DNA of 64,000 nucleotides from Bradyrhizobium betae (GCF_008932115.1 NZ_CP044543.1:6144501-6208500), one strand, 5' to 3'. Numbered from the stretch's first letter, positions 43,341 to 53,151 are shown. Translations and numbers: made by a program. Notes: a model not told the origin generated them from the sequence alone.

Positions 43341-44780
43341 TCAACCTTTGCGGATATTCGCGTAGGCCGCGAGCGCGCGTTCGCGCCCCTTGGCATGATC
43401 GATGATCGGTTGCGGATAGGTCTTGCCGAGCGTGACGCCGGCGCTCGCTAGCTCGATCGGCGTCGCCTGCCAGGGCTGGTGGATCAGTTTGGCTGGCATG
43501 TCCTTCAGCTCCGGCACCCAGCGCCGGACATAGGTTCCGTCGGGATCGAACTTCTCGCCCTGGAGGATCGGATTGAACACGCGGAAATAGGGCGCTGCGT
43601 CGGCGCCGCAGCCGGCGACCCATTGCCAGTTGGCTGGATTGCTGCCGGCATCCGCGTCGACCAGCGTGTCCCAGAACCAGCTCTCGCCATCGCGCCAGTC
43701 GATCAGGAGATGCTTGACCAGGAAGGACGCCACCACCATCCGGACCCGGTTGTGCATCACGCCGGTGTGCCAGAGCTCGCGCAGCCCCGCATCGACGATG
43801 GGGTAGCCGGTGCGCCCGCGTTGCCAGGCGGCGAGTGCTGTCTTGTCGGGCTTCCAGGGGAAGCCGTCGAAATTCGCTTGCAGGTTCTCGGTGGTGAGGT
43901 CGGGGTGATCGTGGAGAAGGTGACGGCAGAACTCGCGCCAGCCGAGCTCGCTCAGGAACTTTTCGACGCCGGAGCCGATCGCGGGGTTCTCGGCTGCTGC
44001 GAACCGCGCGGCGTGCCAGATCTGGCGCGGGCTGAGCTCGCCGAACCTCAAATGCGGGGAGAGGCCTGAGGTGCCCTCCCGGTCGGGGCGGTCGCGATCG
44101 CCAGCGTAGCTGTGCGCGGTGTGCTTGAGGAAGTCGCGCAGGCGCGTCCGCGCGGACGCCTCGCCGGGCGTCCAGCTCTCGCGCAGGCCGCCGGCCCAAT
44201 CCGGCTTGCTCGGCTCGAGCTTCCAGCTCTCCAGCGCATCGCCGGTGACCTTCGGACCTGCACGCAGCTCCTTGGGTGCGGGCAGCGGCTTTGGCGGATC
44301 GCCGAGCGACAGCACCCGCCGCCAGAACGGCGTGAATACGCGCAGGCCCCGGCCTTCCTTGTTGCGGATCGCCGAGGGCGCGACCAGGAGGTCGCCGGGG
44401 AGGATATGCGAGTCGGCGCCGAGCTTTGCCAGCGCCGCTTCGAGCGCTTTCTCGACCGACTGATGCGGCGCCTGCGCGATCCCGTTCCAGTAGACCGCAG
44501 CGGCTCCGCTCTCGCGCGCCACCTCGGGGATCACCCTGGCTGCCGGCCCCTTGCGCAGGATCAGCGATCCGCCACGCCTCGCGATGTCGGCGCCGAGCGC
44601 CCGCAGCGATTGCGCCAGCCACCAGCGCGTCGCGCCGCCCGGCGCACGCCCGGCCGCGTCATCGAGCACATAGAGGCAGATGACCGGCGCACCGGTCTTC
44701 GCGGCAGCATGAAGGGCTGGATGGTCGGACAGGCGGAGGTCATCGCGGAACCAGACGATGACCGGCTGTGGGCTTGGCAT
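43341..44780 (-). CDS. phrB: Deoxyribodipyrimidine photolyase (class I CPD photolyase)
   Basis: A 479-residue FAD/antenna photolyase. N-terminal antenna domain: PVIVWFRDDLRLSDHPALHA. FAD domain: GTSGLSPHLRFGELSPRQIW, GWREFCRHLLHDHPDL, then GRTGYPIVDAGLRELWHTG, MHNRVRMVVASFLVKHL and ANWQWVAGCGADAAPYFRVF. The substrate-binding Glu/Trp region and the Trp electron-transfer residues look present. In GWMHNR the Trp is replaced by Val here (HTGVMHNR), a small deviation. Expected to repair UV-induced pyrimidine dimers using blue light. Confidence 0.95.
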   Translation of the reverse strand: MPSPQPVIVWFRDDLRLSDHPALHAAAKTGAPVICLYVLDDAAGRAPGGATRWWLAQSLRALGADIARRGGSLILRKGPAARVIPEVARESGAAAVYWNGIAQAPHQSVEKALEAALAKLGADSHILPGDLLVAPSAIRNKEGRGLRVFTPFWRRVLSLGDPPKPLPAPKELRAGPKVTGDALESWKLEPSKPDWAGGLRESWTPGEASARTRLRDFLKHTAHSYAGDRDRPDREGTSGLSPHLRFGELSPRQIWHAARFAAAENPAIGSGVEKFLSELGWREFCRHLLHDHPDLTTENLQANFDGFPWKPDKTALAAWQRGRTGYPIVDAGLRELWHTGVMHNRVRMVVASFLVKHLLIDWRDGESWFWDTLVDADAGSNPANWQWVAGCGADAAPYFRVFNPILQGEKFDPDGTYVRRWVPELKDMPAKLIHQPWQATPIELASAGVTLGKTYPQPIIDHAKGRERALAAYANIRKG

Positions 44781-44855
44781 GATCGAGGATGTGTCGCGTT
44801 GAGTGTGTTCTCAATATACGGGACACAGGAGCGGAGTTTCATATTCCAATCAGTC

Positions 44856-44880
44856 ATCCCGGGGAGTTGCTCCCCGGGAT
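44856..44880. repeat. Perfect short hairpin ATCCCGGGGA...TCCCCGGGAT
   Basis: Ten-base arms (44856-44865 and 44871-44880) with a 5-base loop, between the peroxiredoxin and photolyase genes (both minus). It lacks a T-run on either side, so it is not a classical terminator; it may be a repeat fragment or mRNA-end structure. Confidence 0.6.
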
Positions 44881-44911
44881 GGATGCTCGCTGCTGGCGCA
44901 ACGGCCAGAGG

Positions 44912-45571
<660 letters not shown>

Positions 45572-45964
45572 GATTTTACCTCATCGCATTGAATTTATTG
45601 GAACATTCATTTGTGACCGTCGCCGCCAGTATAGGGGCTTGGCGAGGCCAAGTGAACGTCAAGTGAACCGCCTCAAGTAAAATGTGAATTCCTTCTTTGA
45701 AGGGCCGATTTCCTAGCACCTTTCTGTTACTGCCGCGCCTGCGACGAAACATCTCCACCGTGGACGCACGGTCTCGATTGCCCCGAGAAAGCCTTTTATG
45801 ACTCGCATCACGCTGGCCCGACGTTTGATGGAACCAAAACGATCCTGATAGCGACCAATTGGCAACCATCGAGAAAAGTCGCGATCCCCGTATCGAATCA
45901 TTAACCACCTCTTTACGCCCGCATGAAAATGCTGGTCAGTCAGAAGAAATCTGGAAGTGAACTA
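45572..45964. other. 393-base divergent intergenic region
   Basis: Divergent promoters for the peroxiredoxin (minus) and the small cytosolic protein gene (plus) are expected here. A 110-codon frame on the minus strand (45576-45908) lacks a Shine-Dalgarno and any family resemblance, and I do not call it. No repeat, tRNA or riboswitch seen. No OxyR-like site was confidently identified. Confidence 0.5.
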
Positions 45965-46537
45965 ATGTCCGCCGCTGCGCATATGTCTGTTGAGTCGCCG
46001 TCCCTCGAACCGTCCTGCCGCGATACCGCGGCTCATGCACTCTCCGTCGTGCGCGACGGCGTGATCACGGGCGAAGGCCCGACCATTAAGGGCCGGGTCC
46101 ACTTTTCCCGCTCGCTCGATGCCGATGACACCGCCTGGTGCACCCGCATCCTGACCGCTACGGCCGTCAACGACCAGCCGGTCAGCCGCGCCGAAGCCGA
46201 AGCGCTGTTCGAGATCAACGAGGCGGCGACCGAGCGCACCGATGGTGGCCGGTTCGACGATTTGCTTGCCAAGGCCGTGGCTCATTATGCCGCCAGCGCC
46301 TCGGGTCTGAAGGTGCCGCCGCGTAGCGTCGCGCTGTCGGCCGAGTCCGACATCGAGAGCTGGGCGCCGTCCTATGCCTCCAAGGTCAACAGCGAGATGC
46401 TGGAGTGGATCGCCGGCCAGATGCGCGGCAAGCGCCAGAACAGCCGTCGCCTGATGGCGATGGTGGCGACCTTCCTGGGCGCCACCGCGCTGCCTCTGGC
46501 TGGCCAATTGCCGAACGTGTTCGACATCGGCATGTAA
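45965..46537 (+). CDS. Hypothetical protein with C-terminal hydrophobic segment
   Basis: A 190-residue protein from the ATG at 45965 with GGAAG upstream; an in-frame ATG at 45923 is possible. The middle is helical and charged (AEALFEINEAATERTDGGRF, DDLLAKAVAHYAASASGLKV). The C-terminus ends in a short hydrophobic stretch (LMAMVATFLGATALPLAGQL). No recognised domain. A strong shared hairpin terminator follows the stop. Confidence 0.65.
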   Translation: MSAAAHMSVESPSLEPSCRDTAAHALSVVRDGVITGEGPTIKGRVHFSRSLDADDTAWCTRILTATAVNDQPVSRAEAEALFEINEAATERTDGGRFDDLLAKAVAHYAASASGLKVPPRSVALSAESDIESWAPSYASKVNSEMLEWIAGQMRGKRQNSRRLMAMVATFLGATALPLAGQLPNVFDIGM

Positions 46538-46569
46538 GATTCCGCGTCTCTCGCGAGAACGGATTTGAG

Positions 46570-46598
46570 CGGCGGGGTTATTTCCCCGCCGTTTTTTG
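46570..46598. terminator. Shared hairpin terminator overlapping the end of the convergent gene
   Basis: CGGCGGGG (46570-46577) pairs with CCCCGCCG (46584-46591), followed by TTTTTTG on the plus strand. The minus-strand phosphodiesterase gene ends inside the loop (TAA at 46578-46580), so its last codons are encoded by the stem. On the plus strand it is a convincing terminator for the gene ending at 46537. Confidence 0.8.
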
Positions 46599-48440
46599 TT
46601 TGCCGGCGTCCGGCTCGAGGCCGAGCGTGCGGCCCGGGAAGCCGGCGGCGTCGAAATAACGCTGACTGCCGACGCGCTGCACGTTGAGCACGGTCTCCAG
46701 GCCGTTCTCGGATTTCTTCTTCGACCTCTCGACGCTCTTGTACGCCTTCGGCACGATGCCGTTGGGCAGTGCCTCCGACATCACGCGGCCGACGAGGCCG
46801 CCGTTCTGCGAGCCGCGCAGGCCGAGGAGCTGGGCGGCGGTCATGCCGACGTCGGCATTGCTGACCGGGATCTCGCTGACATAGCCGGCTTTGAAGTCGG
46901 GACCGATGGCGGCCATGAAGTTCATGGTGTCGCCACGGCTGAAGCTGCCATGCATGCCCTGGCCCTGGCGCAGCACCGTGTCGGCGACCTGCACCGAGCA
47001 GTTGGTCGGCGCCTCGCCGCAATCGCTGGCGTAGGAGCGGAAGTTGACGACGATCGACGGCGTCGGCGTCGCCGACTTGCCGCGCAGATTGACGCTCGAC
47101 AGCGGCAGCGTGCCGGGGAAGCGGCCGAGCGAGTCATCGACGAACAGGCCGGACACGTAGTCCTGTTCGAGCAGGGCCTTGACGGTCTTGGCCGCCAGCT
47201 TCTTGTCCCTGTTCGGAAGGTAGACCAGATCCGAGCCGCCATTGGTGGCGACGACGAGATCGGGCTTCTCCGGATCCTTGCCGAGCACGCCGTTGCCGGC
47301 CTTCGGATGCTTGTTGCCTTCGACCTTCGCGTTCTTGTCGTTGGGATCGAACAGCGGCAGGTCGAGCGCCTTGGCGAGGTCGATTGCCAGGAAGCCCATC
47401 GGCAGGAAGTCCTTCGGCGTGTCGTCGTAGCTGACCTTGGCCGAGGGGCTGGTCTTGCTTTCCTTGGAGATGGTCGAGAAGCCGTGGTCGGCCTGCACCA
47501 TGATGTTGGTGGTGGCCGCGAGACCGAGTTCGTCAAGCGCCTTGCGGAGCTGGGCGAGGTTGTTGTCGGCGTTCTTGATTCCGGCCATCGAGGTCGGCCC
47601 GTTGATGCCGGGCAGGATCTGGTTGAGGCTGTCGCCGGTGTTGTGCTGGCTGCCGTCGGGGTCGCGCGACCAGAACACCAGCACGAACGGCTTGTTGCGC
47701 GCCTTGAACATCGGCAGCACCACCTTGGCGGCGACGTCGGCGAAATAGGCCTGCTGCGCGACGTTGGCGACGATGGTGCCGGGCGTCTTGGCATCGCCCG
47801 CCTTGCTGTTGTCGCCACGCGGCGGCGTGGCGAGCGGCAGTCCGGCCTTGGTCAGCGCCGCTTTCACCTCGTCCGACAGCGCCACGCCGTTCTTGCCGCC
47901 GGTGGAGTCGTCGAACACGACCGAATGCAGGCCGGGCTTCTCGGGCTTGTCGGTATGGTCGAACTGGTAGGTCGGGCCGACCTTGCCCAGCGCCGCTGTG
48001 CTGTATCCCTTGTCGCGAGCCATCTTCAGGATGGTCTCTTCGTTGAGATAGTCGCCCTTGAAATGCTCGTCGATGTCGCCGAGCACGGCGTCGTTCTCGA
48101 TGAAGGGCACCACGGTGTCGCCAGCCGGACCTGAAGTGTAGTTGGTCCAGATCGTGTTGGAGAACACCCCGGTGTCGCCGAGATAATGACCGGTCGACAT
48201 CGCCGAACCATTGGCCATGGTGAAGGTGGGGAAGAGCGAGTGCGGGTTCTTGAAGTTGACGCCCTTATCGCGAACCTCCGCCATTGCGGGTGCCGTTTCG
48301 GGAGTGACTTTCAATGCGCGGAGGCCGTCCGGAATGAACAGGATCAGGTTGCGGGGCGTGTTGTTCTGGGCGGAGGCAAATCCGGTGGACAGCGCTGCCA
48401 GTCCGACGGACAGCAACACCAGTGAACGGCGGCGCATCAA
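46578..48440 (-). CDS. Exported nucleotide pyrophosphatase/phosphodiesterase-family protein
   Basis: A 620-residue alkaline phosphatase-superfamily enzyme with a signal peptide (RRRSLVLLSVGLAALSTGFA). Metal-site motifs: LFIPDGLRALK (first Asp), FPTFTMANGSAMSTGH (nucleophile Thr and Asn of the NPP type), WSRDPDGSQHNTGD (Asp/His) and VQADHGFSTIS (Asp/His). It lies between an AP-type and an NPP-type active site. Expected periplasmic hydrolysis of phosphodiesters or nucleotides; substrate not known. Monocistronic. Confidence 0.9.
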   Translation of the reverse strand: MMRRRSLVLLSVGLAALSTGFASAQNNTPRNLILFIPDGLRALKVTPETAPAMAEVRDKGVNFKNPHSLFPTFTMANGSAMSTGHYLGDTGVFSNTIWTNYTSGPAGDTVVPFIENDAVLGDIDEHFKGDYLNEETILKMARDKGYSTAALGKVGPTYQFDHTDKPEKPGLHSVVFDDSTGGKNGVALSDEVKAALTKAGLPLATPPRGDNSKAGDAKTPGTIVANVAQQAYFADVAAKVVLPMFKARNKPFVLVFWSRDPDGSQHNTGDSLNQILPGINGPTSMAGIKNADNNLAQLRKALDELGLAATTNIMVQADHGFSTISKESKTSPSAKVSYDDTPKDFLPMGFLAIDLAKALDLPLFDPNDKNAKVEGNKHPKAGNGVLGKDPEKPDLVVATNGGSDLVYLPNRDKKLAAKTVKALLEQDYVSGLFVDDSLGRFPGTLPLSSVNLRGKSATPTPSIVVNFRSYASDCGEAPTNCSVQVADTVLRQGQGMHGSFSRGDTMNFMAAIGPDFKAGYVSEIPVSNADVGMTAAQLLGLRGSQNGGLVGRVMSEALPNGIVPKAYKSVERSKKKSENGLETVLNVQRVGSQRYFDAAGFPGRTLGLEPDAGKQKTAGK

Positions 48441-48620
48441 GTCTCTCCTGCGATGAGGCGAATGGCCGCGGTCGCGGCCCCCGGCATCGTTTAGTTTCGC
48501 TGTATGACAGTTTTGTTACAAGGGCGGAGCGGCATGCAACAGGGCTGGGGAGGGGCTCGTTCTCACAGACTCGTCATTGTGAGTGCAGCCAGAATCTCGC
48601 CGCGGCGACAATGTCCAATC

Positions 48621-48756
48621 CGTCATCCTGAGGTGCGCGTGGCGCGATGCCAAGCATCGCGCCGGGAGCCTCGAAGGATGAACGGCCGCGCTGCGAGAGC
48701 CGGGCTGTCGCCCTTCGAGGGCCGCTGAAGAAGCGGCCGCCTCAGGGTGACGGTCA
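48621..48756. repeat. Intergenic palindromic element CGTCATCCTGAGG...CCTCAGGGTGACG (136 bp)
   Basis: CGTCATCCTGAGGTGCGCGT and GCGGCCGCCTCAGGGTGACG mirror each other, with CCTCGAAGGATG / CGCCCTTCGAGGG inside. It is in the gap upstream of the phosphodiesterase gene. Confidence 0.72.
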
Positions 48757-48776
48757 TAGATAAGCGCTCACGGCAA

Positions 48777-49410
48777 CATTCGAGTTGTGAAGGGTTAGAC
48801 ACACCTTCACAGCCTCGCGGCGGATTTCGCCCGAGCTTTGGCTGGTCGCGTCACCCCCCAAAATGAAAGAGGGCGCAGGGAAGACCGGGTGCCGGCTGGC
48901 ACCCGCGGTCCACTGTGCGAAGTCGTAGTGAGAAATCTGCACAGCGGCATACAGGTGAAGCCAAAACATCCGGCCTTCCCTGCGCAGTGGTTTGACGGCT
49001 TATGTCGCGCTCTCCCCGGGGAGCGATGCACTCTTGCCCCCGTCGCCTCGCAGCTTCACGATGCGCGCGCCCGGTCGGGCCGCCACATCACCGCAACGCT
49101 TGACGCCAGCCTGCGGGCGCCAGGACCACACGATTTTGCCGTACGCAGATCACACCGGTCGTGCGTGCGACGTGCTTCGCTCACGGTTTCCCGCCCTGCG
49201 ATCACCGTCGCACCGATGTGGCCCGCGTCCACCGCCATCCGGCCCGCGTTCGTGACGATCGCGATACGCCCCTCTTCCTTGGGCCGGAATGCTCAATTCA
49301 TAACAAAAATCCGAATTCTAATAAAGAGAAATATTTTGCGACTGGTCTCTTGACCCCCGTGCTTGGGTGTTTTGCCCGACGGGTTGCACAAGAGGGTGTT
49401 GCGGGAACGG
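48777..49410. other. Unexplained structured intergenic region with competing open frames
   Basis: More than 600 bases without a supportable gene. Several short frames are open on both strands, but no ribosome sites or family resemblance support them. The first half contains a strong inverted repeat: GCGCAGGGAAGACCGG (48873-48888) and CCGGCCTTCCCTGCGC (48970-48985), with an internal hairpin GGGTGCC / GGCACCC (48887-48904). Translations like these occur as apparent hypothetical proteins in many Bradyrhizobium genomes (from memory), which suggests a dispersed, structured non-coding element. Confidence 0.45.
48873..48985. repeat. Large inverted repeat with nested hairpin, possible structured RNA
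   Basis: Outer 16-base arms match at 15 of 16 positions. The left arm runs straight into a nested 7-bp hairpin (GGGTGCC-GGCT-GGCACCC), closed further by GACC / GGTC. This may be a structured RNA, an IS-derived remnant or a repeat family. No function is assigned. Confidence 0.55.
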
Positions 49411-49728
49411 TCATTCCGGCGCAATCGGGACCCGCGGATTCTGCGCGAGTGCCTGGGCTGGCTTGACTGTTGCCGGTGTGGCTCCGCTCCTGGTCAGATC
49501 GCGTCTCAGAGCAAGCGGGGCTGCTTTGAGCGCATAGATGATTGCGATCTGAGTCCTGTTCTGGATGCGGTATTTGCGCATGATGTTACCGATATGCGCC
49601 CGCACCGTGTTCTCCGAGATTTTCAGCTCGTAGGCGATGTTCTTGTTCTGCATTCCGCGGGCGATCAGCATCATCAGCTCGCGTTCACGCGGCGTCGGCG
49701 TAATCGAATTTTTCGAATCCAGGCTCAT
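49411..49728 (-). CDS. Stand-alone LuxR/GerE-type helix-turn-helix regulator
   Basis: A 105-residue protein from the ATG at 49728 with a strong GGAG ribosome site; in-frame ATGs at 49743 and 49782 are less likely. It is essentially only a GerE DNA-binding domain: PTPRERELMMLIARGMQNKN, IAYELKISENTVRAHIGNIM, RKYRIQNRTQIAIIYAL. CsgD, the curli activator of E. coli, also ends in such a domain. No receiver or sensory domain is present. It lies next to the exporter operon and about 5 kb from the curlin-like genes. Confidence 0.88.
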   Translation of the reverse strand: MSLDSKNSITPTPRERELMMLIARGMQNKNIAYELKISENTVRAHIGNIMRKYRIQNRTQIAIIYALKAAPLALRRDLTRSGATPATVKPAQALAQNPRVPIAPE

Positions 49729-49778
49729 GACTGGCTCCTCCATGGCCGTTGAGTTGATGTCGCCATCCCAGCATTTTC

Positions 49779-51002
49779 TCATTCCGTCTTGAGCGCTTCT
49801 ATTGGACTGAGTCTGGACGCCTTGTGCGCAGGATAAAAACCGAAGATGAGGCCGGTTCCGATCGAGAAGAGCAGGGCCAGGGCAATTGCTTCGCTATCGA
49901 TCGAGGTGATCCAGCCCGCCATGCGGGCGACGGTCATCGACAGCGTGATGCCGCCGACGACGCCTATGGCGCCGCCGAGAAGGCAGAGCACGAGCGCTTC
50001 GCAGAGAAACTGCAGGCGGATGTCCCGCATCCGCCCGCCGAGGGCGCGGCGAATGCCAATCTCCCGCGTGCGCTCGGTAACCGACACGATCATGACGTTC
50101 ATGATGCTGATGCCGCCGACGAGCAGCGAGACCGAGGCGATGGCGACGAGCAGGAGCGCCACTGTGCGGATCGCGCCCTGCTGCGCTTCCATGGCGGCCG
50201 CGGGATCCTGGACCTTGAAGTCGTCCTCCTGGCCGGCGGGGATGCGGTGGCGCTGCCGCAGCAGGCTTTCGATCTCCGTTCGCGCGCCCGCCATCTGACC
50301 GTCCGCGGCCACCTTGGCGATGATGTAGGCGACCGAATCCCGGTTGATGTTGCTCGCGCTGCCGAGGAAGCGCAGCTTGGCCGTGCTGAGCGGCACGAAG
50401 GCGACGTCGTCCTGCGCCGGGCCCTTGCGATCGAGAACGCCGACCACTTCGAGCGGCACCTTCATGATCCTGATCTGCGCGCCAACGGGATCGTCGCCCG
50501 GCGCGAACAGTTCGCGCGCAACGGTGCTTCCGAGGATCACGACCTTGCTGGCCCCGGCCTCCTCGGTGCCGGAGAAATAACGTCCGGCAGCGAGCTGCCA
50601 GTCGCGCACCATGAAGTGGCCGGTCGTCGTGCCGTTGATGGTCGTATTCCAATTCCTGCTCTCGTGGATGACCTGCGCCGTTCCGGCGATCGAGCCCGCT
50701 GCGGCCTGGATTTCCGGAATCTGCTCGAGGATCGCCTGCACGTCGCTCTCGGTCATCGTCAGTTTGCTGCCGTCCTTGAGGCGTACGCCACCCTGATAGA
50801 CCGCGCCGGGCGTGATCATCAGTACATTGGCGCCGATCGAGCGGATCTGTTCCTGCAGGCGAAGCTGCGCGCCGGCCCCAATCGCAAACACGGTCACGAT
50901 GGAGGCCACGCCGATCACGATTCCGAGCATGGTGAGAAAACTGCGTAGCGGGTTGAGGCGCAAGGCGTGCAGAGCAATCTGGAAGCCCTGGAGCATCGTC
51001 AT
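49779..51002 (-). CDS. MacB-type ABC transporter permease
   Basis: A 407-residue MacB-like permease. N-terminal TM (about 20-42, PLRSFLTMLGIVIGVASIVTV), a large periplasmic domain (about 45-280, with GANVLMITPGAVYQGG, SKVVILGSTVARELF), then three TMs in the C-terminal FtsX domain (TVALLLVAIASVSLLVGGIS, LCEALVLCLLGGAIGVVGGI, LALLFSIGTGLIFGFYPAH). MacB members drive tripartite efflux by mechanotransmission rather than membrane transport. The ATG overlaps the ATPase stop (50999-51002). Third gene of the operon. Confidence 0.93.
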   Translation of the reverse strand: MTMLQGFQIALHALRLNPLRSFLTMLGIVIGVASIVTVFAIGAGAQLRLQEQIRSIGANVLMITPGAVYQGGVRLKDGSKLTMTESDVQAILEQIPEIQAAAGSIAGTAQVIHESRNWNTTINGTTTGHFMVRDWQLAAGRYFSGTEEAGASKVVILGSTVARELFAPGDDPVGAQIRIMKVPLEVVGVLDRKGPAQDDVAFVPLSTAKLRFLGSASNINRDSVAYIIAKVAADGQMAGARTEIESLLRQRHRIPAGQEDDFKVQDPAAAMEAQQGAIRTVALLLVAIASVSLLVGGISIMNVMIVSVTERTREIGIRRALGGRMRDIRLQFLCEALVLCLLGGAIGVVGGITLSMTVARMAGWITSIDSEAIALALLFSIGTGLIFGFYPAHKASRLSPIEALKTE

Positions 51003-51724
51003 GACGCATGATTCCGTTTCGGCAGGAGTTGCGCCGACGTCTCGTCGCTGACGAGCTCGCCGTCGTGCAGGCGGATCGTGCGCCGGCACTGCGTCGCGAT
51101 GCCCGGATCATGGGTGATCATCACGACGGTCTGGCCGTTCCGGTTGAGCGCGGCGAACAACGCCAGGATTTCGGCACCCGTGCGGCTGTCGAGCGCCCCG
51201 GTCGGCTCGTCGGCGAGCACGATCAGCGGGGAGGCGATCAGTGCACGCGCGATCGCGACGCGCTGCTGCTCACCGCCCGAGAGCTGTCGTGGAAAGTGAT
51301 GGGCCCGGTGCAGCATGCCGACGGCCTGAAGGCTCTGTTCGGCACGCGCCAGGCGCTCCTTGCGGCCGATGCCGCAATAGACCAGTGGCAGCGCGACGTT
51401 CTCGATCGCATCGTGGCGTGCGAGCAAATTGTAGGACTGGAACACGAATCCGATGCTGCGGGCGCGCAGGGACGACCGGCGATCTTCCGAGATTTCGGCG
51501 ACATTGGCCCCCTCGAGATGGACCGCGCCCTCGCTCGGCAGGTCAAGCAGCCCGATCATGTTCATCAGCGTGGACTTGCCGGAGCCCGACGGTCCCATCA
51601 CGGCGACGATCTCGCCCGGCGCGATGTCGAAGCTCACGTTGCGCACAGCAGCTACCGCGACCCCGTCGGTGCGATAGGTCCTGGATACGGACCGGAGACT
51701 GATGAGGGGCAGGGGGGCGGTCAT
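50999..51724 (-). CDS. MacB-type ABC transporter ATP-binding protein
   Basis: A 241-residue ABC ATPase of the MacB/LolD kind. Walker A: MGPSGSGKSTLMNMIGLLD. Q-loop: GFVFQSYNLLARHDA. Signature: LSGGEQQRVAIARAL. Walker B: VLADEPTGALD. H-loop: VVMITHDPGI. In E. coli MacB the ATPase and permease are one polypeptide; here they are two genes with overlapping stop/start. It overlaps the MacA-like gene by ATGA (51721-51724). Confidence 0.95.
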   Translation of the reverse strand: MTAPLPLISLRSVSRTYRTDGVAVAAVRNVSFDIAPGEIVAVMGPSGSGKSTLMNMIGLLDLPSEGAVHLEGANVAEISEDRRSSLRARSIGFVFQSYNLLARHDAIENVALPLVYCGIGRKERLARAEQSLQAVGMLHRAHHFPRQLSGGEQQRVAIARALIASPLIVLADEPTGALDSRTGAEILALFAALNRNGQTVVMITHDPGIATQCRRTIRLHDGELVSDETSAQLLPKRNHAS

Positions 51725-53151
51725 GATCCGAACCTGATTCCAAGAAACTCCATGCCGGCCGGCCGGATGGCCTGGCCGACGGCGACCTGGCTGCCCTCGA
51801 CGAGGTCTCCGCTCTTGAGAGCGACCTGTTCGGTGCCGGCCGCGCCGACCGTCACGGCGATGCGGTGGAGCGAGCCGCTGGCAGTAAGGACCCAGACGCC
51901 GCTGCGTTCGGCTGTCGAGTCCGGCCGTGTGCCGGACGGTTGGAAGCGCAAGGCGGCGAGCGGCACCTTCAGCACGTCGTCCTGTCGCTCGATCACGATC
52001 TTCACCAGGGCAGTCATGCCAGGCAGCAGCGCGCCGTCGAGATTGGAGGTCGACAACACGACGGTGTAGGTAACGACGTGCTGCTGGTTCTGCGGAGCCT
52101 TGCGCACCTGCCGGACCACGGCCTCGAAGCGGCGATCGGGATAGGCATCCACCGTAAAATGGGCGCGCTGTCTCGGGACGATGCGCCCGATGTCGGCCTC
52201 GTCGACCTGGGCGTGGATCTCCATGTCTTCCAGGCGGTGGGCGACCACGAAGGTCGTGCGCGACTCCAGGCCGACCGCGAGCGTCTGGCCCTCGTTGACG
52301 AATCTTCCGACAACGACGCCGTCGATCGGAGAACGGATCACGGTGCGGTCGAGATCAGCCTGGGCCGCGGCAAGAACGGCGGCTTTCTCCGGCACCGCCA
52401 TTCGCGCCTGCTGCAATTCGGCCTCGATCCGGCGGACGTCGGCCTGCGCGCCATCCACGGAGTAGGCGTTGAGGGACATGAGGACCTCGGCCTCGCGTTC
52501 CTGGGCGAGCCGTGCGGTGAATTCCGTCTGCGCGTCGTCCACCGTCGTGGTCGCCACTACGTTCTGCGACTGCAGGGCAAGTTTGCGCTGCAGTGTCTTC
52601 TGCGCCGACGTCTTGACCGCCTGGGCGCTCTCGAGCTTGGCGGCGAGCACGTCGCGGCTGCCTCTGGCGTTCTGCAGGTCGATCCTGGCGCGATCGAGCT
52701 TGGCCCGCGCGATATCGACCAGCGAGTTGGCCACTGCCACGGAGGCCCTGGCTTCGTCGACCCTGGCTGCGAAGCTGCGTGGATCGATCAGGGCGAGTGG
52801 TTGGTCCTTGCTGACGGTATCGTTGAAGTCGACATAGACCCGAGCGAGCTGCCCCGATAGTTGGGAACCCACCTCGATCGTCTTGACCGGCTGGAGCGCT
52901 CCCGTGACCGTCACGGTCTGCTCGATGCTGCCGCGCTGGATCGCGGCGTAGCGGAATACAGGCGCATCCCCCCCGAACGTGGGGGCTTTGCGCCCGCCTT
53001 GCGCAAGGAACTGCTTCGTCGCTTCGTAGGCGCGGGCCATGCCGCCCGCCGCGTTCCCGGCCGCGCCCGAGACGACGGCCGGTGGTGCGGCGTAGGCCAG
53101 GGTCAGGCCGAATCCAGTTCCGATCAACACAATGATTGGTACAAATCGCAT
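51721..53151 (-). CDS. MacA-type periplasmic adaptor (HlyD family)
   Basis: A 476-residue adaptor. Signal/anchor MRFVPIIVLIGTGFGLTLAY. Lipoyl half-motif: VGSQLSGQLARVYVDFNDTV. A long alpha-hairpin (about 130-270, ARASVAVANSLVDIARAKLD, RLAQEREAEVLMSLNAYSVD). Second half-motif: VIRSPIDGVVVGRFVNEGQT. Beta-barrel and membrane-proximal domains: RIVPRQRAHFTVDAYPDRRF. Adaptors link a MacB transporter to a TolC channel; no TolC gene is in this window. Transcribed away from the response regulator. Confidence 0.93.
   Translation of the reverse strand: MRFVPIIVLIGTGFGLTLAYAAPPAVVSGAAGNAAGGMARAYEATKQFLAQGGRKAPTFGGDAPVFRYAAIQRGSIEQTVTVTGALQPVKTIEVGSQLSGQLARVYVDFNDTVSKDQPLALIDPRSFAARVDEARASVAVANSLVDIARAKLDRARIDLQNARGSRDVLAAKLESAQAVKTSAQKTLQRKLALQSQNVVATTTVDDAQTEFTARLAQEREAEVLMSLNAYSVDGAQADVRRIEAELQQARMAVPEKAAVLAAAQADLDRTVIRSPIDGVVVGRFVNEGQTLAVGLESRTTFVVAHRLEDMEIHAQVDEADIGRIVPRQRAHFTVDAYPDRRFEAVVRQVRKAPQNQQHVVTYTVVLSTSNLDGALLPGMTALVKIVIERQDDVLKVPLAALRFQPSGTRPDSTAERSGVWVLTASGSLHRIAVTVGAAGTEQVALKSGDLVEGSQVAVGQAIRPAGMEFLGIRFGS

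Noticed and set aside
45576..45908. A 110-codon minus-strand frame upstream of the peroxiredoxin gene
   Set aside because: No ribosome site, signal peptide or domain, and it would occupy the divergent promoter region.
48838..49353. A 171-codon plus-strand frame in the structured gap
   Set aside because: It crosses a strong inverted repeat and lacks a ribosome site. Similar strings are known to me as repeatedly annotated but doubtful hypothetical proteins.
49779..53151. Lol-type lipoprotein exporter as an alternative to MacAB
   Set aside because: The adaptor with its long alpha-hairpin and paired lipoyl half-motifs fits MacA, whereas LolCDE has no such adaptor.
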